Position numbers and translations under genes: made by a program. Positions 1 to 7,265 of a stretch of DNA of 64,000 nucleotides are shown here, in pieces (within the stretch, counting starts at the first letter, position 1; the number at the start of each line of letters is the position of its first letter). Source of the stretch: CAZHLD01 sp964533185 (GTDB taxonomy: Bacteria; Acidobacteriota; Terriglobia; Acidiferrales; UBA7541); NCBI GenBank assembly GCA_964533185.1, contig CAZHLD010000008.1, positions 1 to 64,000 on the forward strand, written 5' to 3'. The notes beneath the pieces are model-generated. The model saw only the letters and a list, made by a program, of their open reading frames with translations. It did not search any database and was not told the origin of the DNA.

Positions 1-244
1 CGCACGAAAGCGGCATACCGCGATGCGGGCAGGCGTCGCGCAGGGCGAAGGCGCGGCCGGCGGCGTCGCGGCCCAACACCAGCGGAATCTCGAGCAGCAT
101 GGCCGTGGCAAGTTTGCGCCCCCGGATCCGTTCGCTGCGAAGCGCTGGGTACCAGAAGCCGTACAGGGCGTTGGGATCGACCGTGTTGGGTGATAAATCC
201 TGCTCAACAGGCTTGGGCGCTGGTTCTTTGAGGACTGGTCGCAT
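1..244 (-). CDS. Rieske [2Fe-2S] domain protein, N-terminal part (runs off the left edge)
   Basis: The frame starts at the ATG at 244-242 and stays open to the window edge, giving about 81 residues. It contains YGFWYPAL, a beta-rich stretch, and then RDACPHRGMPLS, the first Cys-x-His half of a Rieske iron-sulfur site. The second Cys/His pair would lie outside the window. This layout fits the alpha (oxygenase) subunit of Rieske non-haem iron oxygenases, which hydroxylate or demethylate aromatic or similar substrates; the substrate cannot be told. The start overlaps the stop of the upstream peptidase gene by one base (TGATG), so the two are probably translationally coupled. Rieske assignment is firm; the oxygenase role is inferred. 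Confidence 0.75.
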   Translation of the reverse strand, partial: MRPVLKEPAPKPVEQDLSPNTVDPNALYGFWYPALRSERIRGRKLATAMLLEIPLVLGRDAAGRAFALRDACPHRGMPLSC

Positions 245-1983
245 CAGCGAGCTTGGAGCTTGGCAGCGTTGTGACTAGGCAGAGCAGGCGGTAACGTCAC
301 TCGAATCCTTTTTGGAAGATCCGATTCGTACTTGGCGCTAACCTTCCAGGGGTACGGTACCGGCTCCCCTTCAACTCGGAATTCTACAACGACGTTCTGG
401 GTATACGGCGTTTGAACACCGCATCCAACTTCGAAGGACCATTCCCGCAACGCTTCTTCTGCTGCCACCTTTAGCAAGGGATGACCCGACTGAGATTTCA
501 AAGCCGAGACCTTGCCGTTATCGGAGACTGTGAGATCCACAGAAACGTCACCCTGAATCCGCGCCAAGTGCGCCAAAGGCGGATAAACGGGAGCAACCAT
601 GTGAAGAAGCCGGACCTCACCAGGGCCAGCTTTGCGGGCGACGGCCATGATGCGCTCAACTTCGTCAACAGTGCGCGGCAGGCGCGCGGAGAGGAGCTTG
701 TAGCCGGTTTCGGTGATGAGCACGTCGTCTTCGATGCGCACGCCCAGGTTTTCCTCCGGGATGTAGATGCCCGGCTCGATGGTGATGACCATGCCGGGCT
801 CAAGCGGGCGGTCGTTGAGGCCGGCGTCGTGGACATTGAGGCCGATGTGGTGGCCCAGGCCGTGGATGAAGTAGCGGCCCAGCGGCTTGCCGTCCTTATC
901 CTTGCCGTGGGTGTTGATGTACTCGAAGGCGATCTTCTGCAGGCCGTTGGGGCCGCGGCCCATAGTCATCCCGGGCTTGAGCGCGGCCAGAGCGGCATTC
1001 TGCGCGCCGAGGACGATCTCATAAATCTCGCGCTGGCGCGGGGTGAACTTGCCGTCAGCGGGCAGCGTGCGGGTGATGTCTGCCGCATATCCTGAATAGC
1101 TGCACCCGACATCGAGCACGGCGATTTCACCCGGCTGGATTTTCTGCGTCAGGTCGTTGTAGTGCAGCACGGTGGAGTAGAAGCCGCTGCCGACGATCGG
1201 GGCGTAGGCGGGGCCTTCGCAGCCGCCGCTCTTCATCACGTACTCCATGCGCGCGGCCACCTCGTATTCGTAGATGCCCGGGCGCATCGTCTTCATGGCC
1301 TCGATGTGCGCGTCCACGGAAAGATCGATGGCGCGGGTGAGCAGCTCGATCTCACTGGGCGACTTCACCTGGCGCAGAGCGGCGATTTTCGCGGAGATGT
1401 CACGCGTGGACGACTGCGGGAGCACCTGGGAGAGCCAGTTCGCCCAGGTCTTGCTATGCGGGTAGCCGCGCTCGTTGTCCTTCGGCAGGATTGCGTAGAA
1501 GTTCGTGAAGACCTTTGAGAGATTCTCGAGCTCGCCCTTGAGGACGGAGAAGGGCTGTACCGATTCGAAGCCGGTCCGCTCGGATACGCCCGCATCCGTC
1601 GGGCCCATGCGCGGGCCGCCCCAGCGCTCAGTGACGGGGTTCCGCTGCGGCAGAAAGAGAATCTCCGCAGGCCCGGCCCAGGATTTGCCCGCGGCCGTAG
1701 CGGGGATCAGCAACAGCGCGGCGCCCTCTTCGTTGTGGCCGGTGAGGTAGTAGAAATCCTCCTGTTGAGAGAAGACGTAGGAAGGCGAGGAATTCTCTTT
1801 GCCCGTGAAACCAAACAGAACTACCGGACCGTCCAGTTGGGCGCGCAGGCGGGCGCGGCGCTCGGCGTAAATGTTGTTGGGCTCGCGGGTGCGCGCCAGC
1901 GCGGACAGCGCGGCAAGGCAAAGCGCCAGCGCCGCACAGAGGCCGAGCAGTATCTGACTCAGGCGTGTCCATTGACGGTTCAT
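244..1983 (-). CDS. Secreted M24 Xaa-Pro aminopeptidase fused to a TonB C-terminal domain
   Basis: A 579-residue protein. The start at 1983 (MNRQWTRL) is chosen because it begins a good signal peptide or anchor (residues 1-32, hydrophobic core ILLGLCAALALCLAALSALA). An AMP_N (aminopeptidase P N-terminal) domain follows, then the M24 'pita-bread' domain. Metal ligands are visible: Asp291 and Asp302 (LDVG...ADITR), His378 (HGLGHH), Glu403 (TIEPG) and Glu418 (RIEDD). The enzyme should remove N-terminal residues preceding proline in the periplasm. Residues about 465-537 (APVYPPLAHLARIQGDVSV ... GHPLLKVAAEEALREW) match the TonB C-terminal domain, which normally contacts outer-membrane receptors. 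This fusion is unusual. The 3' end overlaps the Rieske gene by one base. Confidence 0.88.
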   Translation of the reverse strand: MNRQWTRLSQILLGLCAALALCLAALSALARTREPNNIYAERRARLRAQLDGPVVLFGFTGKENSSPSYVFSQQEDFYYLTGHNEEGAALLLIPATAAGKSWAGPAEILFLPQRNPVTERWGGPRMGPTDAGVSERTGFESVQPFSVLKGELENLSKVFTNFYAILPKDNERGYPHSKTWANWLSQVLPQSSTRDISAKIAALRQVKSPSEIELLTRAIDLSVDAHIEAMKTMRPGIYEYEVAARMEYVMKSGGCEGPAYAPIVGSGFYSTVLHYNDLTQKIQPGEIAVLDVGCSYSGYAADITRTLPADGKFTPRQREIYEIVLGAQNAALAALKPGMTMGRGPNGLQKIAFEYINTHGKDKDGKPLGRYFIHGLGHHIGLNVHDAGLNDRPLEPGMVITIEPGIYIPEENLGVRIEDDVLITETGYKLLSARLPRTVDEVERIMAVARKAGPGEVRLLHMVAPVYPPLAHLARIQGDVSVDLTVSDNGKVSALKSQSGHPLLKVAAEEALREWSFEVGCGVQTPYTQNVVVEFRVEGEPVPYPWKVSAKYESDLPKRIRVTLPPALPSHNAAKLQAR

Positions 1984-2073
1984 CGGGCCTCCACTCCAGG
2001 GATGCAACCAACCAGTGTGACCGGAAACCTAATTGTATCCGAACTCCCCCGCCGCCGAAAACTAAGCCGCCGT
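1984..2073. other. Intergenic spacer upstream of the M24-TonB gene
   Basis: Ninety bases between the truncated GT2 copy and the peptidase start. It must contain or precede the ribosome-binding region of the peptidase. No clear terminator or operator is visible. Similarity to the region downstream of the intact GT2 gene stops at the stop codon, so this spacer was not part of the duplicated segment. Confidence 0.5.
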
Positions 2074-2512
2074 CTAGAAGCCCGGGGCGCCGGTGGGGGC
2101 GGGTCGCACTTCGGCGGGCGGGCGAACGCCGAAGCGGAAGCGGTGGAAGTAGGTCTGGCCAAGCGACATCAAGCCGGTATAGAGGTAGCCCCAGACGAAC
2201 AGCAGCAGGAAGGGAGCGGTAGCGTAGTTTTCGTTCTGGATGGCGTAAAAGATGGTCGCGGCGAAGTACAGCCCCAGGGCGACCTCGGCAAAGGGCATCC
2301 AGCCGGCTCGGTTGACGTAGGATTTCTTGGCGTACGAATCTTTGCGACCCTCGATGCGGTATTTCGGCGTGCGGGCAAACTCGGACTTTTTGCCCAGGAG
2401 TGCTTCGATTACGACGACAGCGTTGCGCACCGAAAGGCCGATGCCGACGGCCATCACGAACGGCAGGTAAAAGAACGTGCGCTTCCAGGTCTTTGGCCGC
2501 AGGACGCGCTGG
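2074..2512 (-). pseudogene. 5'-truncated duplicate of the GT2 glycosyltransferase (C-terminal about 145 codons)
   Basis: This stretch is about 96 percent identical by eye (about 17 differences in 439 bases) to 5611-6049, the 3' end of the intact GT2 gene. Similarity ends abruptly at the shared AGGACGCGCTGG on the left-hand copy (2501-2512) and at the stop codon. The frame is open from RVLRPKTWKRTF through FGVRPPAEVRP to the same C-terminus, including the last membrane segments but none of the catalytic GT domain. Bases 2108-2307 look identical between the copies. Only one amino-acid change (Leu for Ile in VVVIEALLGKK) is seen, the rest being silent. It lies about 30 bases beyond the S9 peptidase stop and has no start region of its own. 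Confidence 0.9.
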
Positions 2513-2543
2513 CGGTATCCATTTTCTGACCATTCCCGCTTGA

Positions 2544-4616
2544 CTATTTCGCCGGTGAGGCCTCTTTTAGCAAGTACGCGGCAAACCAGGCAACGTTGCG
2601 CTTGGCGGCGTCGAGCTGAAATTTGGGCTCGATCAGGCCGTGGGGCATGCGCGGATAGGTGACCATCTGCACGGTGGAGCCCTGGCGCTTGAGCGCGTTG
2701 TAGAGCTCGAAGCCCTGCGCGATCGGCACGCGCTCGTCGCGCTCGCCGTGCTGGATCAGCGCCGGCGTCGAAGCGCCCTTAATGTTGAACATGGCGGAGT
2801 GTTTCTGGTAAGCCTCGGGTTTCTCCCAGAACTCGCCGCCGAAATAGTCGGGGATGAAGCTGGGGATGTCCGCGGTGCCGGTGAAGCTCATCAGGTTGGT
2901 GACGGGCGCGCCGATGGAAGCGGCCTTGAAGCGCTTCGTCTGCGTGATGACCCAGGAGGTCATGTAGCCGCCGTAGCTCCAGCCCATCACGCCGAGGCGG
3001 TCGGGGTCGGCGACGCCCATGGCGATGACGTGGTCCACCCCGGCCATCAGGTCCTTGTAGTCCATGCCGCCCCAGTCTTTGTAGTTGGCGTGGCGGAACT
3101 TTGCGCCGTAGCCGGAGGAGCCGCGGATGTTGGGCCGCAGGATGGCGTAGCCCTGCGCGGCGAACGTGGCCATGGGATATGGGCCGCGCCCGGCGACAAA
3201 GGATTGAGTGAACACGCCCGTCGGGCCGCCGTGGATGGCGAGCAGCATGGGAACGCGTTTGCCGGTTTCATAGCCGACCGGGTAGGTGAGCAGGCCCTCG
3301 ATCTCCAGCCCGTCAGGCGCTTTCCAGCGCACCACCTCGGTGCGGCCGAGGGGATGAGTGGGCAGGTCGGCGTTGGCACGACTGATCTGCACGGGGGCGA
3401 AGCGGTCGAGGCGAGAGACGTGGGCTTCGGGCGCGCGCGCGGCCGTTTGCCAGGTGAAGCCGAAGGCATTGCGCGTGGAATTGAGGTTGACGCCGCCGAT
3501 GACGCCGTTGCCGGAGTCGATGTCTTGCGGCGCGCCGCCAGCTACAGGGAGGGCAGAGATGCGAGAGACGGTGCCGCGCGTTTCGGTGAGGTACATGCGC
3601 TGGCCGTCGGCGGACCAGCCAACGAGGTCGGGCTGGCGGTCGGGAGTCTCGGCCAGAGCGCGCGGCTGGCCGCCCGATGCCGCCACGACGTAAACCAGGT
3701 TTGAGCCTCCCCAGGTCACAGGGACGTCGCTGGCCACATAGGCGACCCAGCGGGCGTCGGGGGAATAGAGCGGAGAGTTTTCCGAAGCCGCGGTCCTGGC
3801 CAGTGGCTTGATTTCACCGGAGGCCACATCCACTGTGGAGATGTCTGATGTGGGCCAGTCGTTGACGCGCGGCGTGATCTGATGGGAGAAGACGATGGTC
3901 TTGCCGTCGGGCGACCAGTCAAACCCGCCGGCGACGTGGAAGTCGCCCTTGCTTACCTGGCGGGCCTCGCGCTTTCCCGCGGCGTCGCGTGCAACCGGGA
4001 TCACCCAGATGTGGTTCATCTTGAAATTGTCGTCCACCACCACGGCGTCATTCTTTTCCTTCTTGGCCTTCTCTTCGGCGTCGGAAGGCGCCATGGGGCT
4101 GACGAAGGCGATCCATTTCCCGTCGGGCGACCAAGCGAACGCACCGACGGAGCTTTTCACGTCGGAGAGCTGTTCAGCTTCACCGCCTTCGGAGCGGATC
4201 AGCCAGAGGTTGGTTTTTGCCGGAGCTTGTCCCGCGCCTGCCGAGGTGCGGGAGGTGGTGAAGGCCATCCATTTGCCGTCGGGGGACCACTGCGGGTTGT
4301 TGCATGATTTTTCACCGAAGGTGAACTGGAAGGAGGCGGAGCCGTCGGCCTGGGCCATGTGGATGTGCGTCAGGATTTCGCTTTTTTCTCCGGCCATCAC
4401 AGCTTCGTTGACGGTGAAGGCGACGCGGCGTCCGTCGGGCGAGACCTGCACGCCGCCCACTCCTTTCGTCTTCATTTGTTCTTCGGGCGTCCAACTCGTC
4501 GGCGCGGCGGCCTGGGTGGCCGCTGGTTTTTCGGCCTGGGCGGCGGAGAACTGGGCTGGCACGGCGAACAGCGCCAATGTGAGCGCCAGGCTCGCCAGCA
4601 GGGAAAGCTTTTTCAT
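2544..4616 (-). CDS. Secreted S9 family prolyl oligopeptidase-like peptidase
   Basis: A 690-residue protein starting at 4616 (MKKLSLLASLAL), preceded by GGAGG at good distance. Residues 1-26 form a signal peptide ending near AQFSAAQA. Next comes a WD40-like beta-propeller with repeated 'SPDGKW' blades (for example WSPDGKWMAF and WSPDGKWIAF), then an alpha/beta hydrolase domain. The catalytic triad is visible: Ser547 in GWSYGGYM, Asp627 in HGERDERVP and His659 in PRMPHG. The family (dipeptidyl aminopeptidase/acylaminoacyl peptidase) cleaves short peptides; here it probably acts in the periplasm or outside the cell. It ends about 30 bases before the truncated GT2 copy. Confidence 0.93.
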   Translation of the reverse strand: MKKLSLLASLALTLALFAVPAQFSAAQAEKPAATQAAAPTSWTPEEQMKTKGVGGVQVSPDGRRVAFTVNEAVMAGEKSEILTHIHMAQADGSASFQFTFGEKSCNNPQWSPDGKWMAFTTSRTSAGAGQAPAKTNLWLIRSEGGEAEQLSDVKSSVGAFAWSPDGKWIAFVSPMAPSDAEEKAKKEKNDAVVVDDNFKMNHIWVIPVARDAAGKREARQVSKGDFHVAGGFDWSPDGKTIVFSHQITPRVNDWPTSDISTVDVASGEIKPLARTAASENSPLYSPDARWVAYVASDVPVTWGGSNLVYVVAASGGQPRALAETPDRQPDLVGWSADGQRMYLTETRGTVSRISALPVAGGAPQDIDSGNGVIGGVNLNSTRNAFGFTWQTAARAPEAHVSRLDRFAPVQISRANADLPTHPLGRTEVVRWKAPDGLEIEGLLTYPVGYETGKRVPMLLAIHGGPTGVFTQSFVAGRGPYPMATFAAQGYAILRPNIRGSSGYGAKFRHANYKDWGGMDYKDLMAGVDHVIAMGVADPDRLGVMGWSYGGYMTSWVITQTKRFKAASIGAPVTNLMSFTGTADIPSFIPDYFGGEFWEKPEAYQKHSAMFNIKGASTPALIQHGERDERVPIAQGFELYNALKRQGSTVQMVTYPRMPHGLIEPKFQLDAAKRNVAWFAAYLLKEASPAK

Positions 4617-4657
4617 GGCAGCACCTCCAGAAGTGAACCTATCGACGGAGGGGGATA

Positions 4658-4951
4658 CTACCACAAGGCCACGCTCAATATTTCTCCACGACAAACCGCA
4701 TGATGGGGCGGGTCGCGGAGCGGCTTGCCGGAGATCGTGATCTCGGCTTCGCCTTCGAGGATCTGTACCAGCGCATCAAACGGAGCCGTGTGCTCGCTCA
4801 AGCCCTGGCCTTCGTCGAAAGCGAACAGGGTGACGTTGCCGCTGTCGCGTTTGACCAACGTCCGGCTGACTCCGGAGCATTCCTGGTAAGCGACCAGATT
4901 GGCCAGCAGCAGGCTCTCCGCCGAAGGCATCGATTTGGGTTCGACATGCAT
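4658..4951 (-). pseudogene. Truncated cupin-domain protein
   Basis: The frame from the ATG at 4951 (MHVEPKSMPSAES) gives 97 residues. The first part looks like a small single-domain cupin: RTLVKRDSGNVTLFAFDEG, then HTAPFDALVQILEGEAEITISGKPL, which holds the first cupin motif (His and Glu present). After GKPL the similarity stops and the tail RDPPHHAVCRGEILSVALW is unlike a cupin. The second motif (usually G-x5-P-x4-H-x3) is missing, so the barrel and metal site would be incomplete. The break at about 4735 may be a rearrangement junction. An upstream start at 4963 is also possible. It is probably non-functional. Confidence 0.65.
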
Positions 4952-4977
4952 GGATCGAGCCACAATAATCTGCAGGA

Positions 4978-5346
4978 TTACCCGCCAAACGGAAGTCGCC
5001 TCACACGGACCCGCGTTTCCTCGATGACGACCAGACTCCCCTCTTCAAGTACATCTGACAAACTGGGCAGATTAACAAGCAGTAGCTTGAGTTGAGCTGC
5101 GGGCCTTCGGGGCGCCCGTCGAAACAATATGACTGACGGCCCCCTCACTTCCCGCCGGGCAAGTAGTGCAGCGAAGTCCGTATCCGCCGAAACAAGGATT
5201 CGGTCTTCCTGAGTGGCTCGCTCGAATACGGCCTCGTCTGCGGATGCCTGCAGCCCGTACTCGCGTACGTGCACGGCATCGTACCCTGCCTTGCGGAGGC
5301 CATCGGCCAGAATAGGGGACAGCGCATTATCGATGATGAATTTCAA
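4978..5346 (-). CDS. DUF5615 PIN-like protein (putative toxin of a TA pair)
   Basis: A 122-residue protein beginning MKFIIDNALSP. The pattern of acidic residues is that of the DUF5615/Mut7-C-like PIN fold: Asp6 in the first strand, HVREYGL with a following Asp/Glu in SADEAVFERA, and SADTDF near residue 56. PIN-like proteins are RNases in many toxin-antitoxin systems. The start overlaps the stop of the upstream DUF433 gene by four bases (ATGA), typical of coupled TA operons. The DUF433-DUF5615 combination is a recurring bacterial pair. Toxicity itself is inferred, not shown. Confidence 0.82.
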   Translation of the reverse strand: MKFIIDNALSPILADGLRKAGYDAVHVREYGLQASADEAVFERATQEDRILVSADTDFAALLARREVRGPSVILFRRAPRRPAAQLKLLLVNLPSLSDVLEEGSLVVIEETRVRVRRLPFGG

Positions 5347-5576
5347 GTAGTGCCGGTCAGGGGTAGTTCACGTTCTCGGACAGCCTCTGCTGCATATCGA
5401 AGCGCTTCGCGGATGTCTTCTTTCTCCAGGTCAGGGTAGGCCTGCAGGATCTCGGCTTCTGTCATTCCTTCGCCAGCCATTCCGACAACCGTAGAAACGG
5501 GAATGCGCAGGCCACGGATACACGGGACTCCGCCCATCATGGCCGGATCAATCGTGATTCGAGTGAATCGGTTCAT
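5343..5576 (-). CDS. DUF433 protein (putative antitoxin)
   Basis: A 77-residue protein (MNRFTRITIDPAMMGG ...) with the DUF433 hallmarks: IxxDPxxxGGxPCIRGxRIPV near the N-terminus, then an HTH-like stretch with the characteristic EILQAYPDLEKEDIREALRYAAE. These small proteins pair with DUF5615 PIN-like proteins and are thought to bind DNA and neutralise the partner. It lies directly upstream of its partner with ATGA overlap. No strong Shine-Dalgarno sequence is visible, and only 34 bases separate it from the GT2 stop, so the promoter must be short or lie within GT2. Confidence 0.83.
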   Translation of the reverse strand: MNRFTRITIDPAMMGGVPCIRGLRIPVSTVVGMAGEGMTEAEILQAYPDLEKEDIREALRYAAEAVRERELPLTGTT

Positions 5577-5610
5577 AACGTCTTTTTAGCATAGCACGGC
5601 GGCCGCGAGC

Positions 5611-7248
5611 CTAGAACCCCGGGGCACCGGTGGGGGCGGGGCGGACTTCGGCGGGCGGGCGAACGCCGAAGCGGAAGCGGTGGAAGTAGGTCTGGCCAAG
5701 CGACATCAAGCCGGTATAGAGGTAGCCCCAGACGAACAGCAGCAGGAAGGGAGCGGTAGCGTAGTTTTCGTTCTGGATGGCGTAAAAGATGGTCGCGGCG
5801 AAGTACAGCCCCAGGGCGACCTCGGCAAAGGGCATCCAGCCGGCGCGGTTGACGTAGGATTTCTTGGCGTACGAATCTTTGCGTCCCTCGATGCGGTATT
5901 TCGGCGTGCGGGCAAACTCGGACTTTTTCCCAAGGATGGCTTCGATCACGACGACAGCGTTGCGCACCGAAAGGCCGATGCCGACAGCCATCACAAACGG
6001 CAAGTAGAAGAACGTGCGCTTCCAGGTCTTCGGTCGCAGGACGCGCTGGGCAGTGAGGTAAAAGCTCGAGATCGAGCAGGTGGAGGCCAGGAACAACGGC
6101 AGGTCAATCACAAGCATCTGAAACCAGCCCTGGTAGAAGCGCACGATCATCGCCGGCAGCAGCATGGTGGAGAGCAACACCATAAGCGGGTAGCTGATGT
6201 TGGCGGTGAGGTGGAAGAAGGCCTCGGCCTTGACGTGCCAGGGCTGTCCCGAGCGCAGCATGCGCGGCAGAATTTTCTTCGCCGTCTGCATCAGCCCTTT
6301 GGCCCAGCGCGCCTGCTGGGCCTTGAAGGAGTTCATCTCAACGGGCAGCTCGGAAGGACATTCGATCTCCGGTAGGTAGAGGAACTTCCAGCCGCGGAGC
6401 TGCGAGCGATAAGAGAGGTCCGTGTCTTCGGTGAGCGTGTCGTGCTCCCAGCCGCCGGCGTCTTCGATGGCGATGCGCCGCCAGGCGCCCGCCGTGCCGT
6501 TGAAGTTGAAAAAAGTGCCGCGGCGCGAGCGCGCGCCGTGTTCGATGACGAAATGGCCGTCGAGTAGAATGGTCTCCACCTCGGTGAGCAGCGAGTAGTC
6601 GCTGTTCAGATAGGTCCAGCGCGTCTGAACCATGCCGATGGTCGGATCGTGGAAATACGGGATGGCGCGGCGGAGGAAGTCAGGCGGCGGGATGAAATCG
6701 GCGTCGAAGATGGCGACAAACTCGCCGCGGGCAGTCTTCATGCCTTCCTGGAGGGCGCCGGCCTTGTAGCCTTCGCGGTTGCTGCGATGGTGATAGGTGA
6801 TGGGAAAGCCGAGGGCCTGGTAGCGCTCGACGCAGCCGCGGGCGACGTCGCGGGTTTCGTCGGTCGAATCGTCGAGCACTTGTACGTCGAGCAGCTCGCG
6901 CGGGTAATCAAAACGCGAGACGGCATCGACCAGGCGCTCGATGACGTAGCGTTCGTTGAAGATGGGAAGCTGTATGGTAACCTTAGGCCACGCCGCGGGG
7001 TCGGGCGGCGGAGCCGGAATATTCTTGCGATATTTGAAAAAGTTGTAGACCAGCCAGTAGCGGTGCATCCCGTACATCGCCAGAACGATCAGCACCAGGA
7101 AGTAAGGAATCATCACCGCGAGGTCAAAGGAATTCAGGTGATAGAGACCGATAAAGGGGTTGCGGTTCTTGTCGGTGAGCTTCGCCCAGTAGTCGCTCAC
7201 CGGGTTCTGGGCCACCAGGAAGAGCACGAAACTCGCCAAGTACCACAC
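5611..7248 (-). CDS. Membrane GT2 glycosyltransferase, cellulose/mannan synthase-like
   Basis: The GTG at 7248 follows GGAGG at good spacing and gives 545 residues; a longer frame to 7299 exists but would run into the divergent neighbour. Two N-terminal membrane segments precede a GT-A catalytic domain with VLDDSTDET, the metal-binding FDADF, LTEDTDLSYR and QQARW (the D, DxD, TED and QxxRW motifs of processive beta-glycan synthases). Several membrane spans follow. The protein resembles CslA/BcsA-type synthases, which polymerise sugars from nucleotide-sugar donors and export the chain. No BcsB or PilZ partner is adjacent. Its last about 145 codons are duplicated at 2074-2512. Confidence 0.88.
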   Translation of the reverse strand: MWYLASFVLFLVAQNPVSDYWAKLTDKNRNPFIGLYHLNSFDLAVMIPYFLVLIVLAMYGMHRYWLVYNFFKYRKNIPAPPPDPAAWPKVTIQLPIFNERYVIERLVDAVSRFDYPRELLDVQVLDDSTDETRDVARGCVERYQALGFPITYHHRSNREGYKAGALQEGMKTARGEFVAIFDADFIPPPDFLRRAIPYFHDPTIGMVQTRWTYLNSDYSLLTEVETILLDGHFVIEHGARSRRGTFFNFNGTAGAWRRIAIEDAGGWEHDTLTEDTDLSYRSQLRGWKFLYLPEIECPSELPVEMNSFKAQQARWAKGLMQTAKKILPRMLRSGQPWHVKAEAFFHLTANISYPLMVLLSTMLLPAMIVRFYQGWFQMLVIDLPLFLASTCSISSFYLTAQRVLRPKTWKRTFFYLPFVMAVGIGLSVRNAVVVIEAILGKKSEFARTPKYRIEGRKDSYAKKSYVNRAGWMPFAEVALGLYFAATIFYAIQNENYATAPFLLLFVWGYLYTGLMSLGQTYFHRFRFGVRPPAEVRPAPTGAPGF

Positions 7249-7265
7249 GACCAACTCGCCTCCGT

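Larger units (their letters stand above)
2075..6049. repeat. Pair of direct repeats (2075-2512 and 5612-6049) flanking a 3.1-kb segment
   Basis: The two copies of the GT2 3' end are in the same orientation and enclose the S9 peptidase, the truncated cupin and the DUF433/DUF5615 pair. Such direct repeats could recombine and delete the interval. No transposase or target-site duplication is seen at the ends. Confidence 0.85.

Noticed and set aside
1628..2533. 300-codon frame opposite and out of phase with the peptidase and the GT2 copy
   Set aside because: Arg/Pro-rich shadow frame spanning two different genes; no start signal or family.
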